NCBI GenBank assembly: GCA_027886185.1
Contig: WOAB01000476.1
Location: 7,068,001 to 7,132,000 of the forward strand
DNA from: Rheum nobile
Taxonomy: Eukaryota > Streptophyta > Magnoliopsida > Caryophyllales > Polygonaceae
Reading direction: 5' to 3'
Length of the DNA: 64,000 nt
This document shows, piece after piece, positions 1 to 10,830 of the stretch. The notes under the pieces are model-generated. The model ran no database searches, had not been told where the DNA came from, and was given only the letters and a program-made list of their open reading frames with translations. The first letter of the stretch is position 1. Each line of letters opens with the position of its first letter. The position numbers were made by a program, and so were the translations under genes.

Positions 1-1042
1 ATCGGCTGTCTGCTTCTTCTATTTTCTTCTTTCACTTTCTCCATTTCATTGCTTTTTTCTACGTCCTCCAATTTTTTAGCTTCATTTTGAAGGGTGGTTG
101 ACGGGAGGAAATAAACCTTACATGCTCCAGTTTTGTCGATGACGAGAACTTGCTCCAACATATGCAGACATGAAAAAGAAGAAGTTAAGGCCGTAGAGAG
201 AGAAGCCCTAATTTTCTTTCAATTGAGTCTTCTCCCACGTCTCCTCTTTCAATTGTAAAGTTTACCCTGTAGAAAAAGTTGGATGGTTAATTGCTTCTTA
301 CAGAGCTCAGACTGGAATATTGTGTTGTATCTCCCTCATTCATGTGTTTGTTAGAGAACTTGGCTAGACTTATTCATGTGTTTGTTATCAGGCATTAATG
401 CTTTGGAGATAAAGAGTAGAAGCCATTGCATCATAATACCCTGATGTTGAACTCTTACACATGTATGCTGACAATGCAGTGCTTCGTAACCCAAACTTTA
501 TTTGGTTGGGTGAAACAAATTTCTAAAAAACGATGATCAATATCAAATTGCATAGGATACGAGTGTGGTGGCTGAGGTGAAATTACTCTCTATTTAATAT
601 GAAAAATAAGCACTTTTGTTGTTACTTTTTTTTGTTCCGTTCTATTTCTAGGCTTATTTTATATAAATTCATTGTCTAATATATATTTTTGTACTTGTAA
701 CTTGGAATATTAGGCTCAAACTCTTCATTATGCTAGCCCAAAATCAAAGATTGAATTTGTACTATGGAATGAAACGTTAATGTTATATCTAAACACATTT
801 TTTTTTCCTGGTCACATTCAAGCACTGTTATTTTTGTGTCAAATTATAGAGGTAATTTGGTGATTTGTCGTATGTGTTTGTCAATTTGAATTTCTTATTA
901 ATTGTTGTCGTCGCTCATAAGTTGTATTCTAAATTTTGTAGCGGATAACTCAATTATCGGTTAAACAAAATTATGTAGCAGCTGACTCATCTGTTAACTC
1001 ATAAGTTGTACTCACCCGTGCATGGCACGGGCGTTACACTAG
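1..1042 (+). mobile_element. Helitron 3' end fragment
   Basis: The segment ends in the standard Helitron 3' signature. A perfect 7-bp stem (CCCGTGC at 1015-1021, GCACGGG at 1025-1031, loop ATG) lies about 8 bases before a terminal CTAG (1039-1042), and the next base is T, as expected for Helitron insertion between A and T. Upstream DNA is AT-rich with no coding region I can recognise, so this is the tail of a non-autonomous or truncated copy. The 5' end lies outside the window or is not recognised. A second, more decayed copy of the same kind of terminus is at 26499-26526. Confidence 0.75.
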
Positions 1043-1043
1043 T

Positions 1044-1608
1044 TATTATAATTTGAAACCCTTAACTTTCACTCAAAGTTGTGCCTTGTATCGTAAATGG
1101 TAAATAGTAGGTGTTCTTAGTGTTGTTTGTCGTTTAAACTCTTAGCTCTTTTTTCCCTTCAATTATTTGAGAATATATAAGATGGTTCATGGAATGAAAT
1201 TATTATAATTTGAAACCCTTAACTTTCACTCAAAGTTGTGCTTTGTATCGTAAATGGTAATAGTAGGTATTCTTAGTGTTGTTTGTCGCTTAAACTCTTA
1301 GACATTTGTTTCTCCCCAATTTTTTGAGAATATACGATGATTTTACATAATGAAATTATAAATATTTGAAACCTTTAACTTTCACTCAAAGTTGTTCCTT
1401 GTGTCATAAAGGGTAAATCGTAGGAGTTTTTTGTGTTGTTTGTCGCACAAAATCTTAGCTCTTTGTTTCCCCCTAATATTTTTACAATATAAGATGATTC
1501 GTGGATAGAAACTAACAAAATTTGAAACTCATAACTTCCCCTCAAAGTTGTGCCTTGTGTCGTAAATGGTAAATCATAGGAGTTTTTAGTGAGGTTTGTC
1601 GCCCAAAC
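1044..1608. repeat. Tandem array of ~155-bp units (left part)
   Basis: Four imperfect tandem units start near 1046, 1202, 1355 and 1510. Each carries the same order of blocks: a 'tttgaaac..' start, 'actttcactcaaagttgt', 'gtaaatggtaaat', 'gttgtttgtcg', 'cttagctctttg', then 'ttgagaatata'. The array is cut by the LTR element at 1609-4635 and resumes at 4641-4963, giving about six units in all. No coding capacity is seen. Confidence 0.8.
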
Positions 1609-2362
1609 TGATGTGAAACCCCTTGGTTGTCACGTTCTTGGATGGAAAGAACTTGCCTTGGCGCGCAAGAGATCTCTGTTTTCTATACCGTATTTGGAAA
1701 AGTATAACTTTCGCTTCGTAACTCCAAATTGAGTGATTCCAACTTAAGGTTAAAGATCCAAAAGTCTACTTTAACTCCTCCAAATGTCAGCACGTTTGGA
1801 CCAGAGAATCGAAAGTTATGGTGATTCCAAAATTGTGTCGCAGGTGCTGCCGCAAATTAGGGTTTCGGTTGAATGAACCTCGATTTGGGTGCTTGATGAA
1901 TTCGAATGTTTTGATTGTTTTGGAATGATTGATTTCTGGAAAAGAGGAAGTCTTGGACTGAATAATATTGAAAATAATTTAGCCAAGTTGCTCTCAAAAT
2001 TCAATCTGCTTTTCATTAACATAGAAAGGAGTTTAAATAGACAAAAGAAGAGTAGGGAGCAAGGAAGAGAGATGGCACACACCAACATGGCCGGCCCAAG
2101 CTCTCTCCATCTAACCCTAAGCCTACAAAGATAATAAAATAACATAAATATTCAATTCTAACAAAGAACCACTAAAAATAGTAAGAGCATAAACATTTAG
2201 TCTCACAGACTGCCACAAAGAGTAAGTTTTGAAACTGAAACAAATGATAGGCATGCACTATCCTTTTCATGTGGGTGAGTAAAACGCAACTATGGTGACT
2301 CTTTTGGATCATGAATCACCTCCTTTAAGTCCCTCCAACTCAAGGTTGGCCATGAGTCATCA
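1609..2362 (-). repeat. 3' LTR of the 1.6-4.6 kb element
   Basis: This 754-bp LTR matches 4000-4635 except for about 118 extra bases (around 1820-1937) that are missing from the other LTR. The gap edges share a short 'tgg', consistent with a microhomology deletion in the other copy after insertion. Confidence 0.85.
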
Positions 2363-2691
2363 TTCTCCCCCACTTGGCTTCGAATCGTCCTCGATTCGAC
2401 AAGTATGGAAGAGAAGGTAGAAATGGGTGTAGAAACCATAAACTCATTGGGTACATAGAGATGATAATCATAGGACTGTATCCTCTTCACTCCATCTTAA
2501 AGACTAGCGACTCTAGGATCAAGCTTGCGTTTCATAGCCCTCCAACGCAGCCACGCCATTTCTTTTTCGTTCCATGGCCTCCTTGTTCGACCCTTGGCAG
2601 CTTGGGCTATGTGTGGCACTAAGTAAGGGGTCATATGGTTGTGGTGCTCAACATCAAGCCGCTCCTTGGCCTCAAAATCCTCCTTGTGAGG

Positions 2692-3050
2692 CTTGTTTGA
2701 AGCGGCATCCCCGGTCTGCGCGACTTCTTTAACAGTGTCTTCCTTTGCAGCGACTTCCTTCACAACTTTGGTCGCTCTCTTGGCCTTTACCTTCGTACGA
2801 TGGGCCAAATCCTCCTTGATTTCTTGGGGAGTAAGGGTAACTAGAGTGATCTCAACATCCTCATTATGAGGATGGTTTGAAGCGGCATCCTCGGTTTGCG
2901 CGACTTCTTTAACAGTGTCTGCCTTTGCAGTGACTTCCTTCGCAACTTTGGTCGCTCTCTTGGCCTTTACCTTCGTACGATGGGCCAGATCTCCTAGATT
3001 TCTTAGGGAGTAAGGGAAACTAGAGTGATCTTTCTCCCATTGTGCATAAA
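2692..3050 (-). repeat. 180-bp tandem duplication, Lys/Ala-rich reading
   Basis: Two near-identical copies lie 180 bp apart; the shared block 'gaagcggcatcc' is at 2699 and 2879. On the minus strand they read as Lys/Ala/Glu-rich peptide (for example KVKAKRATKVVKEVAAKED). This lies in the internal part of the defective LTR element. It could be a basic linker of the element's polyprotein or captured host coding sequence; I do not recognise it. Confidence 0.6.
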
Positions 3051-3182
3051 TTTGTACCGATTCAAGGACTTATCATAGATCGCATTGTGGTCATCTTGCC
3101 AAGGTGTCCTAAGAAGAAGGTAAGTGTCATCCACCGGATCCACATCGCAAAGGACCTCATATTGATAATGCGCAATGTGAAA

Positions 3183-3440
3183 CTACACCAAGCATTGTGT
3201 CATGATCATGCAGTCTCCTTGGCTATCTAACCCCAACAAAGCGTATGGTCGAGGATGTGACATCGTCTTCAACTGGAGATGATCAACCAATAGTTGATTG
3301 ATTTGATTGATGCAGCTACGTCCATGTATAATGACTCCAATAGTGAAGTCATTCATCCCACAACGAGTATGAAATAAGTTCTTTATATCTTGGTACTTGC
3401 TCATTGTTGGAGAATCGGAAAACACAAAGAGGACATGGAA
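3183..3440 (-). pseudogene. Retropepsin (protease) remnant of Ty3/gypsy type
   Basis: The minus-strand reading contains the usual plant Ty3/gypsy protease layout: an 'NLFHTRC' entry segment, then 'VIIHGRSCINQI', then a 'HPRPYALLGL' segment. In active relatives, such as the copy at 42516-43802, the centre reads VIIDGGSC; here the catalytic Asp is replaced by His, so it should be inactive. No continuous frame links it to other domains. Confidence 0.7.
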
Positions 3441-3999
3441 GAAACCCACAAACAAAGTAGAACAAACACGCAATGCAAAACAAGTTCTTGCAAAACACAA
3501 AACCAAGCCTTAAAATTCAGCAAAGAGTTGCAAAAGTTAAGGTTTCTTCAAACTAGGGCAAGGGTGTTCCTTGGGTTAGAGGTTGCCGTTTTGAGTAAAT
3601 TTTGGATATATGGTCCCTGGGTATGAGGGGAAGGGGGAGGTGGTCTCAGATGGCGGAGTTGGTGGTTGGACGGTGGTGGCTGGAAATCGCACAAAAAGTG
3701 CATTTTTGGGGCTTTTGGGGCTTTTGGGGGGTCAACAATGTCCGATTTTGATGGATTTTATATGCACGGACTCGTATTGAGATGCTCCATAAATTAAAAA
3801 ACAAAATTTCAGAAAATATAGTTTTTATTTGTGCAAAATCTGGACAGAACACGACCTTTGTTTGGGTTTTATTGAGTTTTTTGGTTTTGTTTTTGGTGGT
3901 GAAGGAAACAACAAGATCAAAGTTTTTGCTGAAAATTTAGAATTGAAACATGCAAAACAAGAATTTATACTTGCCTTAACCTAAAAATCTTATACCACT

Positions 4000-4635
4000 T
4001 GATGTGAAACCCCTTGGTTGTCACGTTCTTGGATGGAATTAACTTGCCTTGGCGCGCAAGAGTTCTCTGTTTTCTGTTCCATCTTTGGAAAAGTATAACT
4101 TTTGCTTTGTAACTCCGAATTGAGTGATTCCAACGCCAGAGTAAAGATCAAGAAGTCTACTTTAACTCCTTCAAATTTCAGCACGTTTGAACCAGGAAAT
4201 CAAAAGTTATGGAAAAGAGGAAGTCTTGGACTGAATAATCTTGAAAACAACTTAGCCAAGTTGCTCTCAAAATACAATATGCTTTTCATTAACATAGAAA
4301 GGAGTTTAAATAGACAAAAGAAGAGTTGGGAGCAAGGAAGAGAGATGGCACACACCAACATGGCCGGCCCTAGCTCTCTCCATCTAACCCTAAGCCTACT
4401 AAAATAATAAAATAACATAAATATTCAATTCTAGCAAAGAACTACTAAAAATAGTAAGAGCATAAACATTCAGTCTCATAGACTGCCACAAATAGTGAGT
4501 TTTGAAACTGAAACAAATGATAGGCATGCAATATCCCTTCTGTATAGGTGAGTAAAATGCAACTATGGTGGCTCCTTTGGCTCTTGAATCACCTCCTCTA
4601 AGTCCCTCCAACTCAAGGTTGGCCATGAGGCATCA
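4000..4635 (-). repeat. 5' LTR of the 1.6-4.6 kb element
   Basis: This 636-bp LTR begins TGATGTG and ends GGCATCA, followed by the target duplication. The primer-binding remnant lies immediately left of it (about 3986-3998, minus strand), which fixes this as the 5' LTR. Confidence 0.85.
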
Positions 4636-4640
4636 CAAAC

Positions 4641-4963
4641 TATCAACTCTTTGCTTCCCCACAATATTTTAACAATATAAGATGATTCATTGAATGAAAT
4701 TGACAAATTTGAAACTCATAATTTTCGCTCAAAGTTGTGTCTTGTGTAGTAAATGGTAAATCGTATGTGTTTCTAGTGTGGTTTGTCTCCCACACTCTTA
4801 GCTCTTTGTTTTCCCCCAATATTTTTACTTTATAAGATGATTCAAAAAAAGAAATTGACAAAATTTGAAACACATAACTTTCGTTTAAAGTTTTGCCTTG
4901 TGTCGTAAATGGTAAATCGTAGGAGTTATTAGTGTTGTTTGTCGCACAAAATCTTAGCTCTTT
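4641..4963. repeat. Tandem array of ~155-bp units (right part)
   Basis: Two further units of the 1044-1608 array start near 4690 and 4850 with the same block order. The array is cut again at 4964 by another LTR. Confidence 0.75.
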
Positions 4964-5730
4964 TGATGTGAATCAAGACACCGAAGGAGCCTCTCTTCAC
5001 AAGTTGTGCTCGATCGTGGCTAGCAAGGCAAGACTTCTTCTCTCCGGGCTTCAACTAGATCTTGTTGTCTTCTTGAATGCTCGAACTAGGTGGAAGCAAG
5101 GGAAGGAGTTCTTGAGGGAAACCGGGAAGAACAAGGCCAAGGGAACCTCAAAGGGAGGTTCCTTGGCTGATTTTTGTGAATGCAAGAACAAGTTAGCTTT
5201 GTTTGAGTATGAGCTTTGTTTGTTTGAGTGAAAGAGATGAGAAAAGAGTGAGCATGAGTTGGAAGATAGATTGGAGGGTTTGGGGAGGTATTCCTCAACC
5301 CATATTCGATTTCCAATAATAATCTTCAACTAGGGTACAATGAAGCCAATACTTGGCTTAAATACTAAAGACAATTCTCTTGGCCAACAAGGCCTTGCCA
5401 ACTAGTGGGCTGTGGCCTATTTGCAAATGGTCCAACACGACCAAAAAGGAAACAACAATAATAAAGACTACTACTAATAATAGTAAAGCTAGGATAAGAA
5501 CCCCTAAATGGGCTCAGATATGCGCGCCATAGGCCGCCGAAATGGATGGCATATGTCACGACCAATGGCAAGACAAGTTATGACGTCGAAGGCATCAAAA
5601 GCCCAGACATCGGGGTGCCAAGGGCCTAAGAGCCAAGGTGCGAGGGCAATGCTGATGGATGTGCGCCGAGCGCCAATAGGATGATGGATCGTCGAGAGCC
5701 AAGGGGTTGGGGCCTCACCGGGGGCTATCA
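4964..5730 (-). repeat. LTR of a minus-strand Ty3/gypsy element (3' LTR)
   Basis: The 767-bp sequence starts TGATGTGAATC and ends GGGCTATCA. It is followed on the right by 'ctctctccttctcagc', whose complement is a polypurine tract, so this is the 3' LTR of an element running right to left. Much of it (about 4964-5450) is similar to the reverse complement of the plus-strand LTR at 9086-9922, including a GAGGTTCCTTGGCTGA block and a GAGGTATTCCTCAACCCA block. The two are members of one family in opposite orientation. The matching 5' LTR is not in the window. Confidence 0.7.
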
Positions 5731-6070
5731 CTCTCTCCTTCTCAGCTTCAAAGCGTCCTCGCTTCAAGTGTGTTAGGAGGCCGGGGAGTGGCGAAAGTAT
5801 GGTGGTGTGTCTCCCCTTCTTAAAGCTGAAGGTGGAGTGAGGGAGACCGCCACTAACAAAAATAGGCACAAGCATACAAGAACCGTTGTCGGGTGGCTCC
5901 TTGGGCACACCAACATGAGAGGGCTCATGGGCGAGCCACATGTGCGAGTCCGGTGCCGGTGACATGCCAAAAAGCGGTACATGGTCAAGGCCATGCCCTA
6001 ATGGAAGTAAAATGCAAGATTTCACCGTCAGGGTAAGGATCGATGTCGGGACCGTTGGGAGCCAAGGGGC
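5731..6070 (-). other. Internal 3' end of the minus-strand element
   Basis: This is the stretch between the polypurine tract and the 24-bp minisatellite. A minus-strand frame runs through it without a recognisable domain. By position it should be the end of the polyprotein; I see no motif that proves this. Confidence 0.4.
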
Positions 6071-6283
6071 GGGGGCACGAGCACCGGGGCTGGCAGGGGC
6101 ACGGGCACTCCGATTGACGGGTGCTCGTGCACCGGGGCAGACGGGGACGTGGGTATAGGGGCCGGTGGGGGTGTGGGCACCGGGGCCGGCGAGGGCGCGG
6201 GCACCGGGGTCGGTGGGGGCTCGGGTACCGGGGCAGGCGGGTGCACGGGCACCGAGTCAGACGGGGGCGCGGGCACCGGGGCT
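6071..6283. repeat. 24-bp GC-rich minisatellite, 9 units
   Basis: Nine units of exactly 24 bp, near the consensus GGGGGCGCGGGCACCGGGGC plus four bases. Because 24 is divisible by 3, each unit gives eight residues in any frame: Gly/Thr/Ala-rich on the plus strand (GTGAGEGAGTGVGG) and Pro/Ala/Val-rich on the minus strand (PAPVPTPPPAPVP). The minus reading looks like a proline-rich linker; the plus reading runs on into the polyprotein-tail frame at 6289-6543. Which strand was coding is not settled. Confidence 0.8.
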
Positions 6284-6324
6284 AAAGGGCACTGTTATGT
6301 AATAAAGTCCCATCAAGAGAGCCA

Positions 6325-7019
6325 TGATGAACATGGTGACTTGAGTGATGGCTCAAGTGTCCAAGATGATCCTAGTGAAACTTTAGACGCCAATCCAAGC
6401 CAAGACCAAGATGATGAGCTTCCACCTGGTTCTATCACATGGGTCCGAGCCAAGCAACTTCAAATGGAGATAAAGAAGGGACTGACGAGCCTTGGAGCTC
6501 CAAGCCATGTGCCTCTTGAGTTTTTAAGTTTAAGCTTATGTTAGGCTTAATGGGCCAAGTTGGGCCGCAACTTTGTTTTAGCCTCTATAAGGCTTTCTTG
6601 TTCCTTGTGGAAAGAGACGTTCATTGCATTCCAGATTTCAGAAATACAGTTTTCTCTCTTTTTGGATGAGAACGAAAGCTCTCTTCCTCTTCTTGCTCGT
6701 GTGTTGCATCGAAAGATTGTTGGTTGTTCTTGAGTACGTTACATCCCAAGTACAACCAGCCTTGTTCTCCTTAGTTTGGTGTGTTGTATCCAAGCCAAGA
6801 AGAGCACATATTCATCCCTTGTTCCACCGCCATCAACATCATATTCACACCTTCATCATCATCATCAATCAATTTACCAGGTTCCTTCACGTGTTCTCCC
6901 TTGAAACTGTTGTTGGAGTCTTCCTGCGCCAGCCTGTCTTCCCGGACGTGAACCCTTGCCTTGGAGACGTAGAAGAGCAATTCCTTGCACCGAGTCACCC
7001 TCGATCCTTTCTCCTATCA
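6325..7019 (+). repeat. 5' LTR of a plus-strand Ty3/gypsy element, with PBS
   Basis: The LTR ends CTATCA at 7019 and is followed by an intact primer-binding site TGGTATCAGAGC (7022-7033). The start at TGATGAAC (6325) is the likeliest, but not proven. A frame ending at 6543 resembles the tail of Ty3/gypsy polyproteins ('ITWVRAKQLQ', compare PVTRARAKAI at 63.2 kb). As in that element, the coding tail appears to lie inside the LTR. A TATA-like CTATAAGG is near 6584. Confidence 0.65.
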
Positions 7020-7033
7020 CGTGGTATCAGAGC

Positions 7034-7995
7034 TACGTAAAGTATTGCTCTAAACCTTGGTTTAAGGCGTTAGATAATTCAGGTTTGCAAGCATAGATTT
7101 TGTGCCCTCAAATCTAAACATTTGGCATTTGTTTTCTTGAGTTTTGTTTCATCTTTCCTTGTTGTTTCCTTACGTCTTTCCTTGCTTCATTTCCTTTTTG
7201 TTTGTTACGTCTTTCCTTGAGTTCATTAGGCTGCAGATTGTGTAAGACGTGAGGTTGAAGGAGAATTGAAATTCTATTTTGCCAGATCCTAAAATTCAGC
7301 GTGCATCTCAACCACTTCCAGCCTTAGATTTGTTTGTTTTGCTGAGTCAAAGCCTTTCCTATTATCTAGCCCTAGTAGTTAGTTGTTAGAATCCTTTTCT
7401 TTTTAATTGTTGTTGTATTCCATGCTTGAACGTGTTGATTGCTTGTGCATAGACTATATCTTCAACGCTAATGTAATGGGAAAGACTCCTTGCTGATTCT
7501 TGTAATATTTTTTTTGTTGCATTATATTCAGCAATTAGTAATTTCAAGTTAAAAGAAAAAAAAATCAAAGAAAAAGTGGTTGATTCAGAAATACCCGGCC
7601 CAAGTAACAAAAGGGAGGCCAAAGAAAAAGTGAATCAACATTGAAAAGACTTGAAGTATTGGCTGAGTTTGTCGTTGGTTTCTTTGTTTCTTGCAACAAG
7701 TGTAATCTTTGTAAGTGCAAGTGAGTTTACTAGCTTCTTTGGCATTGGTTGACTTGGTTAATGCACAAGTATCTCAGGTTCATTTGTGGTGTGTGCTTCT
7801 TGTTTATTTTGCTTTAAATTGAGTCTAGGACCCTATGCCTAAACTACATAGGTTTGCTTGCTTGACTGAAAGTCTTGACTCATGAATCAAGGTTGAAAGC
7901 TCTTACTAGCTCTAGGATCCATTGATAAGACTTGTGTTTTGTGGGAGCTTGGTGTTGGAATAATTGTTTGAGTCTTATTGTCAAGGATACTCACA
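7034..7995 (+). other. Leader between PBS and gag
   Basis: AT- and T-rich untranslated leader of the plus-strand element; no conserved reading frame seen. Confidence 0.55.
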
Positions 7996-9085
7996 ATGGA
8001 AGCCCAAGACAAGAACAAGGGCCCCTCCACTAAAGGCCTACTAGCCGGATCTTCAATCACCATGGAGACTCTTCTCCAAGCCATCCAAACAACAAAAAAT
8101 GGCACGGATGAAAGGGTTCGCCAACAGATCCAAGCTTTGAGGGAAGAACAAGCAACCTTCATGAGGAATACGGAGGCCAACTGGGAGCAATCTCAAAGTG
8201 GCCTGAGGTCTAGTAGTGCACATGAGCTAGGAGGCCCATCCCACTCATTTCATGTATAAGGAGGCGCTTTAAGAGCCTTTTCTCAAGAACTTTCACGGCT
8301 GTCCATCCATGACACCACCTCTTCACAAGTCCCACCCATTTCCACAACTAGAGAAGGGCAAGGTATGAATTATGAGTTCCTTGTTACTTCAGGTGTTTCT
8401 ACATTTCCTCCCTTGCGTACTAACCATGCATACTTGGGAGCAAGAGGACCTGCCCAAGTTCACAATGAGTATTATCCTCCAAGGAACCCCGCTCCTTTCT
8501 TGCTACTAAGGAGGAACATGCCTGGTCAGGGCTTTGGCTGTGGCCATTTTCAAGCTCCAAGGATGCCCTATCAAGCTCAAAGGGTGGCATTTGATGAAGA
8601 TAATGGCGAGGTCCAGGACAGAGCACGCTCGAAGTGCAACCTTTTGGAGGTACGTGTGAGGTAGAAAGTTATCTTGATTGGGAGCAAAAAACTGAACAAA
8701 TCTTTGAGTTCTACAACTACTCTGACGCATAAAGAGTAGCCATTGCTTCCAATAAGTTTGTTGATTCTGCCTATCATTGGTGGTTGGAGGATAAAGAGGA
8801 AAGAAACTTTAGAGGATACCCTCAAATTGAAACTTGGGAAGAACTGAAAAATGCTTTGAGAAACCGTTTTGTACATTAAGATTATACTGAAAGAGTTCAT
8901 GCTAGACAAGAGCAATTGAGACAAGGAAATAGGACCCCGGATGAGTTCTATAAGGAGCTAAGGACTTTGGTCTTTAGGTCTGGTCTTAGATTTCTCGATG
9001 GCTATCTTATTTCTAAGTTTATCAATAGCTTGAATTCTGATCTTAAGGACATTGTGAACATGCAACACTTTGTGTGTGGGACGCT
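7996..9085 (+). pseudogene. gag remnant (retrotransposon gag domain)
   Basis: The reading starts at ATG 7996 and gives a short N-terminal coiled-coil-like part (to about 8257). A stop and a frameshift follow. The retrotrans_gag-type core lies at about 8660-9085: 'YLDWEQKTEQIFEFY', 'AYHWWLEDKEER', 'TWEELKNALRNRFV', 'RTPDEFYKELRTLV', 'KFINSLNSDLKD'. There are in-frame stops near 8729 and 8878. The gene is then cut at 9086 by the LTR of another element, so no zinc knuckle follows. A related gag fragment is at 44400-44978. Confidence 0.8.
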
Positions 9086-9922
9086 TGATGGCCGCCAACA
9101 TACCTTGACTGCCATCGACGAGGAGGACTTGTTGACATTGAAGAGTGATGGCCCGGTGACAACGGCTCAAGCAAGAGCCATTGCTCAAGCCTCTCAATCA
9201 TTCATTGCTCAGACCACCGTAAGCATTGGTCTTGCCAAGCCCCCTCCACCGCGCCTAGTTACTTTGGTGACTATGTCCACACATAAAGCCAAGGTGGCAC
9301 CGGGAGCGCCGCAGCTCCATGACCTTCATAGGTACGCGCCCCACGGTTGGCCAAGTGGCTGTATTTATCCAAGACTTTCCAAGGCTTTATCCCCTTTCCC
9401 TTTTAGTCATTTATTGATGTTTGGACCTTTCTATTTTAAGCGTGTGGACCCATTTGCACATGGATCTCAGCCCACTAGCAACCCTAGTATTTAAATGCTT
9501 TTAGCTGAACATTTGTAACTAGTTGAAGATTTAAGAATTGGATTTCTATCCTTGGGTTGAGGAATACCTCCCTAAGGCCTCCAATTTATCTATGAACTCA
9601 AGCTTTGCTCATTAACCTCTCTTTTTCTCAATCTCACGCATTCCATACTCACCAAACATCTCTTGATCTTGTTCCTCGAAGAAGTCAGCCAAGGAACCTC
9701 CTCTAGAGGTTCCTTTGGCCCTTGCTCCCCCTCAGCTAGCCATTGTCTATCTCGGCAGCCAAAGGAGGCTCCCTCTTGCTTCCGCCCTCAACCAACCTCA
9801 AGAAAACCCCAAGGACAGTCCCAAGCTAGTCGGTGCCTCAAGGAGAAGCTCAAGCCTACTTGTGCAACGATCCGGAGCTCAAGCAAGTGAGACAAGGCCA
9901 TCAACCTCCTTGTTTCACATCA
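9086..9922 (+). repeat. 5' LTR of a plus-strand Ty3/gypsy element inserted in gag
   Basis: The LTR starts TGATGGCC inside the preceding gag and ends TTTCACATCA just before a primer-binding site at 9925. Soon after its start it encodes 'DEEDLLTLKSDGPVTTAQARAIAQASQS', matching the polyprotein tails at 39480-39680 and 63090-63330. The family thus keeps the end of the polyprotein inside the LTR. The long open frame at 8916-9494 is a gag-LTR chimera, not a gene. The start coordinate is inferred from the homology break. Confidence 0.65.
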
Positions 9923-9924
9923 AT

Positions 9925-9936
9925 TGGTATCAGAGC
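9925..9936 (+). other. Primer-binding site (tRNA-iMet type)
   Basis: TGGTATCAGAGC lies two bases after the LTR end CATCA, as in plant Ty3/gypsy elements primed by initiator tRNA-Met. Confidence 0.85.
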
Positions 9937-10830
9937 TCAAAGGCCAAGTAAAGTGTTTTTTCTTCCCAAAAATCGCCGCCAAAAACATAGAAAAACCCTT
10001 CCGCCGCCGCCGACCACCACGCCACCGCCACCCACCACCTTGTCGCCGCCTCTGACTACCCCACAACCACCGACCTATCCTCCATGGCCAGCCTTACATT
10101 CATGCTCCATTGTTAGCTCCCTTTTGAATTTCTTAAACCATGCATGTGACTTGGCTATACTTGGCAAGAACCAAAAGTGCTTTCCCTCTTTTTCCATTTA
10201 GTTTGCTTAGGCTTTTTGGGTAAACTCCAAACTTTGACTCTTGGGCTGACTTGCTTGGGTAGAGAGCTAGGATGCTTCCTTTGTGGGGTTCAAAAAAGGG
10301 GGAAACAGAAGTGGCAAACAAACAACATTCTCTTTCTCTCTTATAAGGCTTTGTCACATACACCAAAAGTGGCATTGGCCCTCTCTTTTTTTCCCTTGTT
10401 GCTGCCCACTTCAGCTCCAAATTTATGTGGCCCCTCTCATTAATTCAATATCAAGGGCCATTACATTCCCCACTTCACTTTGGCAACATGGGCCACTAAG
10501 CTTGCCTCTCCACATTCCTCTCTTGCCACTTCATATTTTCCTACCCCACCACCCACATGGCAGCCCACGTCCTTTCTTCCCACTCTTGTTACTCTAAGTT
10601 TTGAGGATTGGGTCCCTAAATTGCCTAAGTCTCTAAATTGGAAAATTGGAAGTGCCTAAGTCTACCTATGTCTTGCAAGTCACAAGATACCCACGACCTT
10701 GTGCTTTCTCCTTAAGCCTTCATCTTTTGATTTTGTTTTGCTTGTCTTAGGCTTAGTTTATTCTCCCTCAATTAGTGTGATTGCCTTGGTTGCCTTGAAC
10801 TTTTGACTTGTTTTGCCTTGTTGGTTACTG
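9937..10830 (+). other. Leader of the second plus-strand element
   Basis: Untranslated leader containing a CCGCCACC-rich stretch near 9995-10085 and T-rich DNA after it. No conserved reading is seen. Confidence 0.5.

Larger units (their letters stand above)
1609..4635 (-). mobile_element. Minus-strand LTR retrotransposon, defective, with TSD
   Basis: Two direct LTRs (1609-2362 and 4000-4635) begin TGATGTG and end CATCA. The flanks are 5-bp direct repeats, caaac at 1604-1608 and 4636-4640; removing the element rejoins the surrounding ~155-bp repeat. Next to the right LTR, read on the minus strand, is a decayed tRNA-iMet primer site (TGGTATAAGATT). Next to the left LTR is a purine tract (about GTGGGGGAGAA). 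The element therefore runs right to left. Its internal 1.6 kb keeps only a protease-like remnant and a basic repeat region. The minus-strand stretch around 2290-2490 resembles the acidic end of a Ty3/gypsy polyprotein (inference). No reverse transcriptase or integrase is visible. Confidence 0.85.

Noticed and set aside
7022..7033. tRNA-like TGGTATCAGAGC words as possible tRNA gene ends
   Set aside because: They sit just after LTR ends and match only the 3' end of initiator tRNA-Met; they are primer-binding sites, and no cloverleaf is present.
8916..9494. A 192-residue open frame that looks like a gene
   Set aside because: Its first part is gag and its second part is the LTR-encoded tail of another element; it is an insertion chimera.
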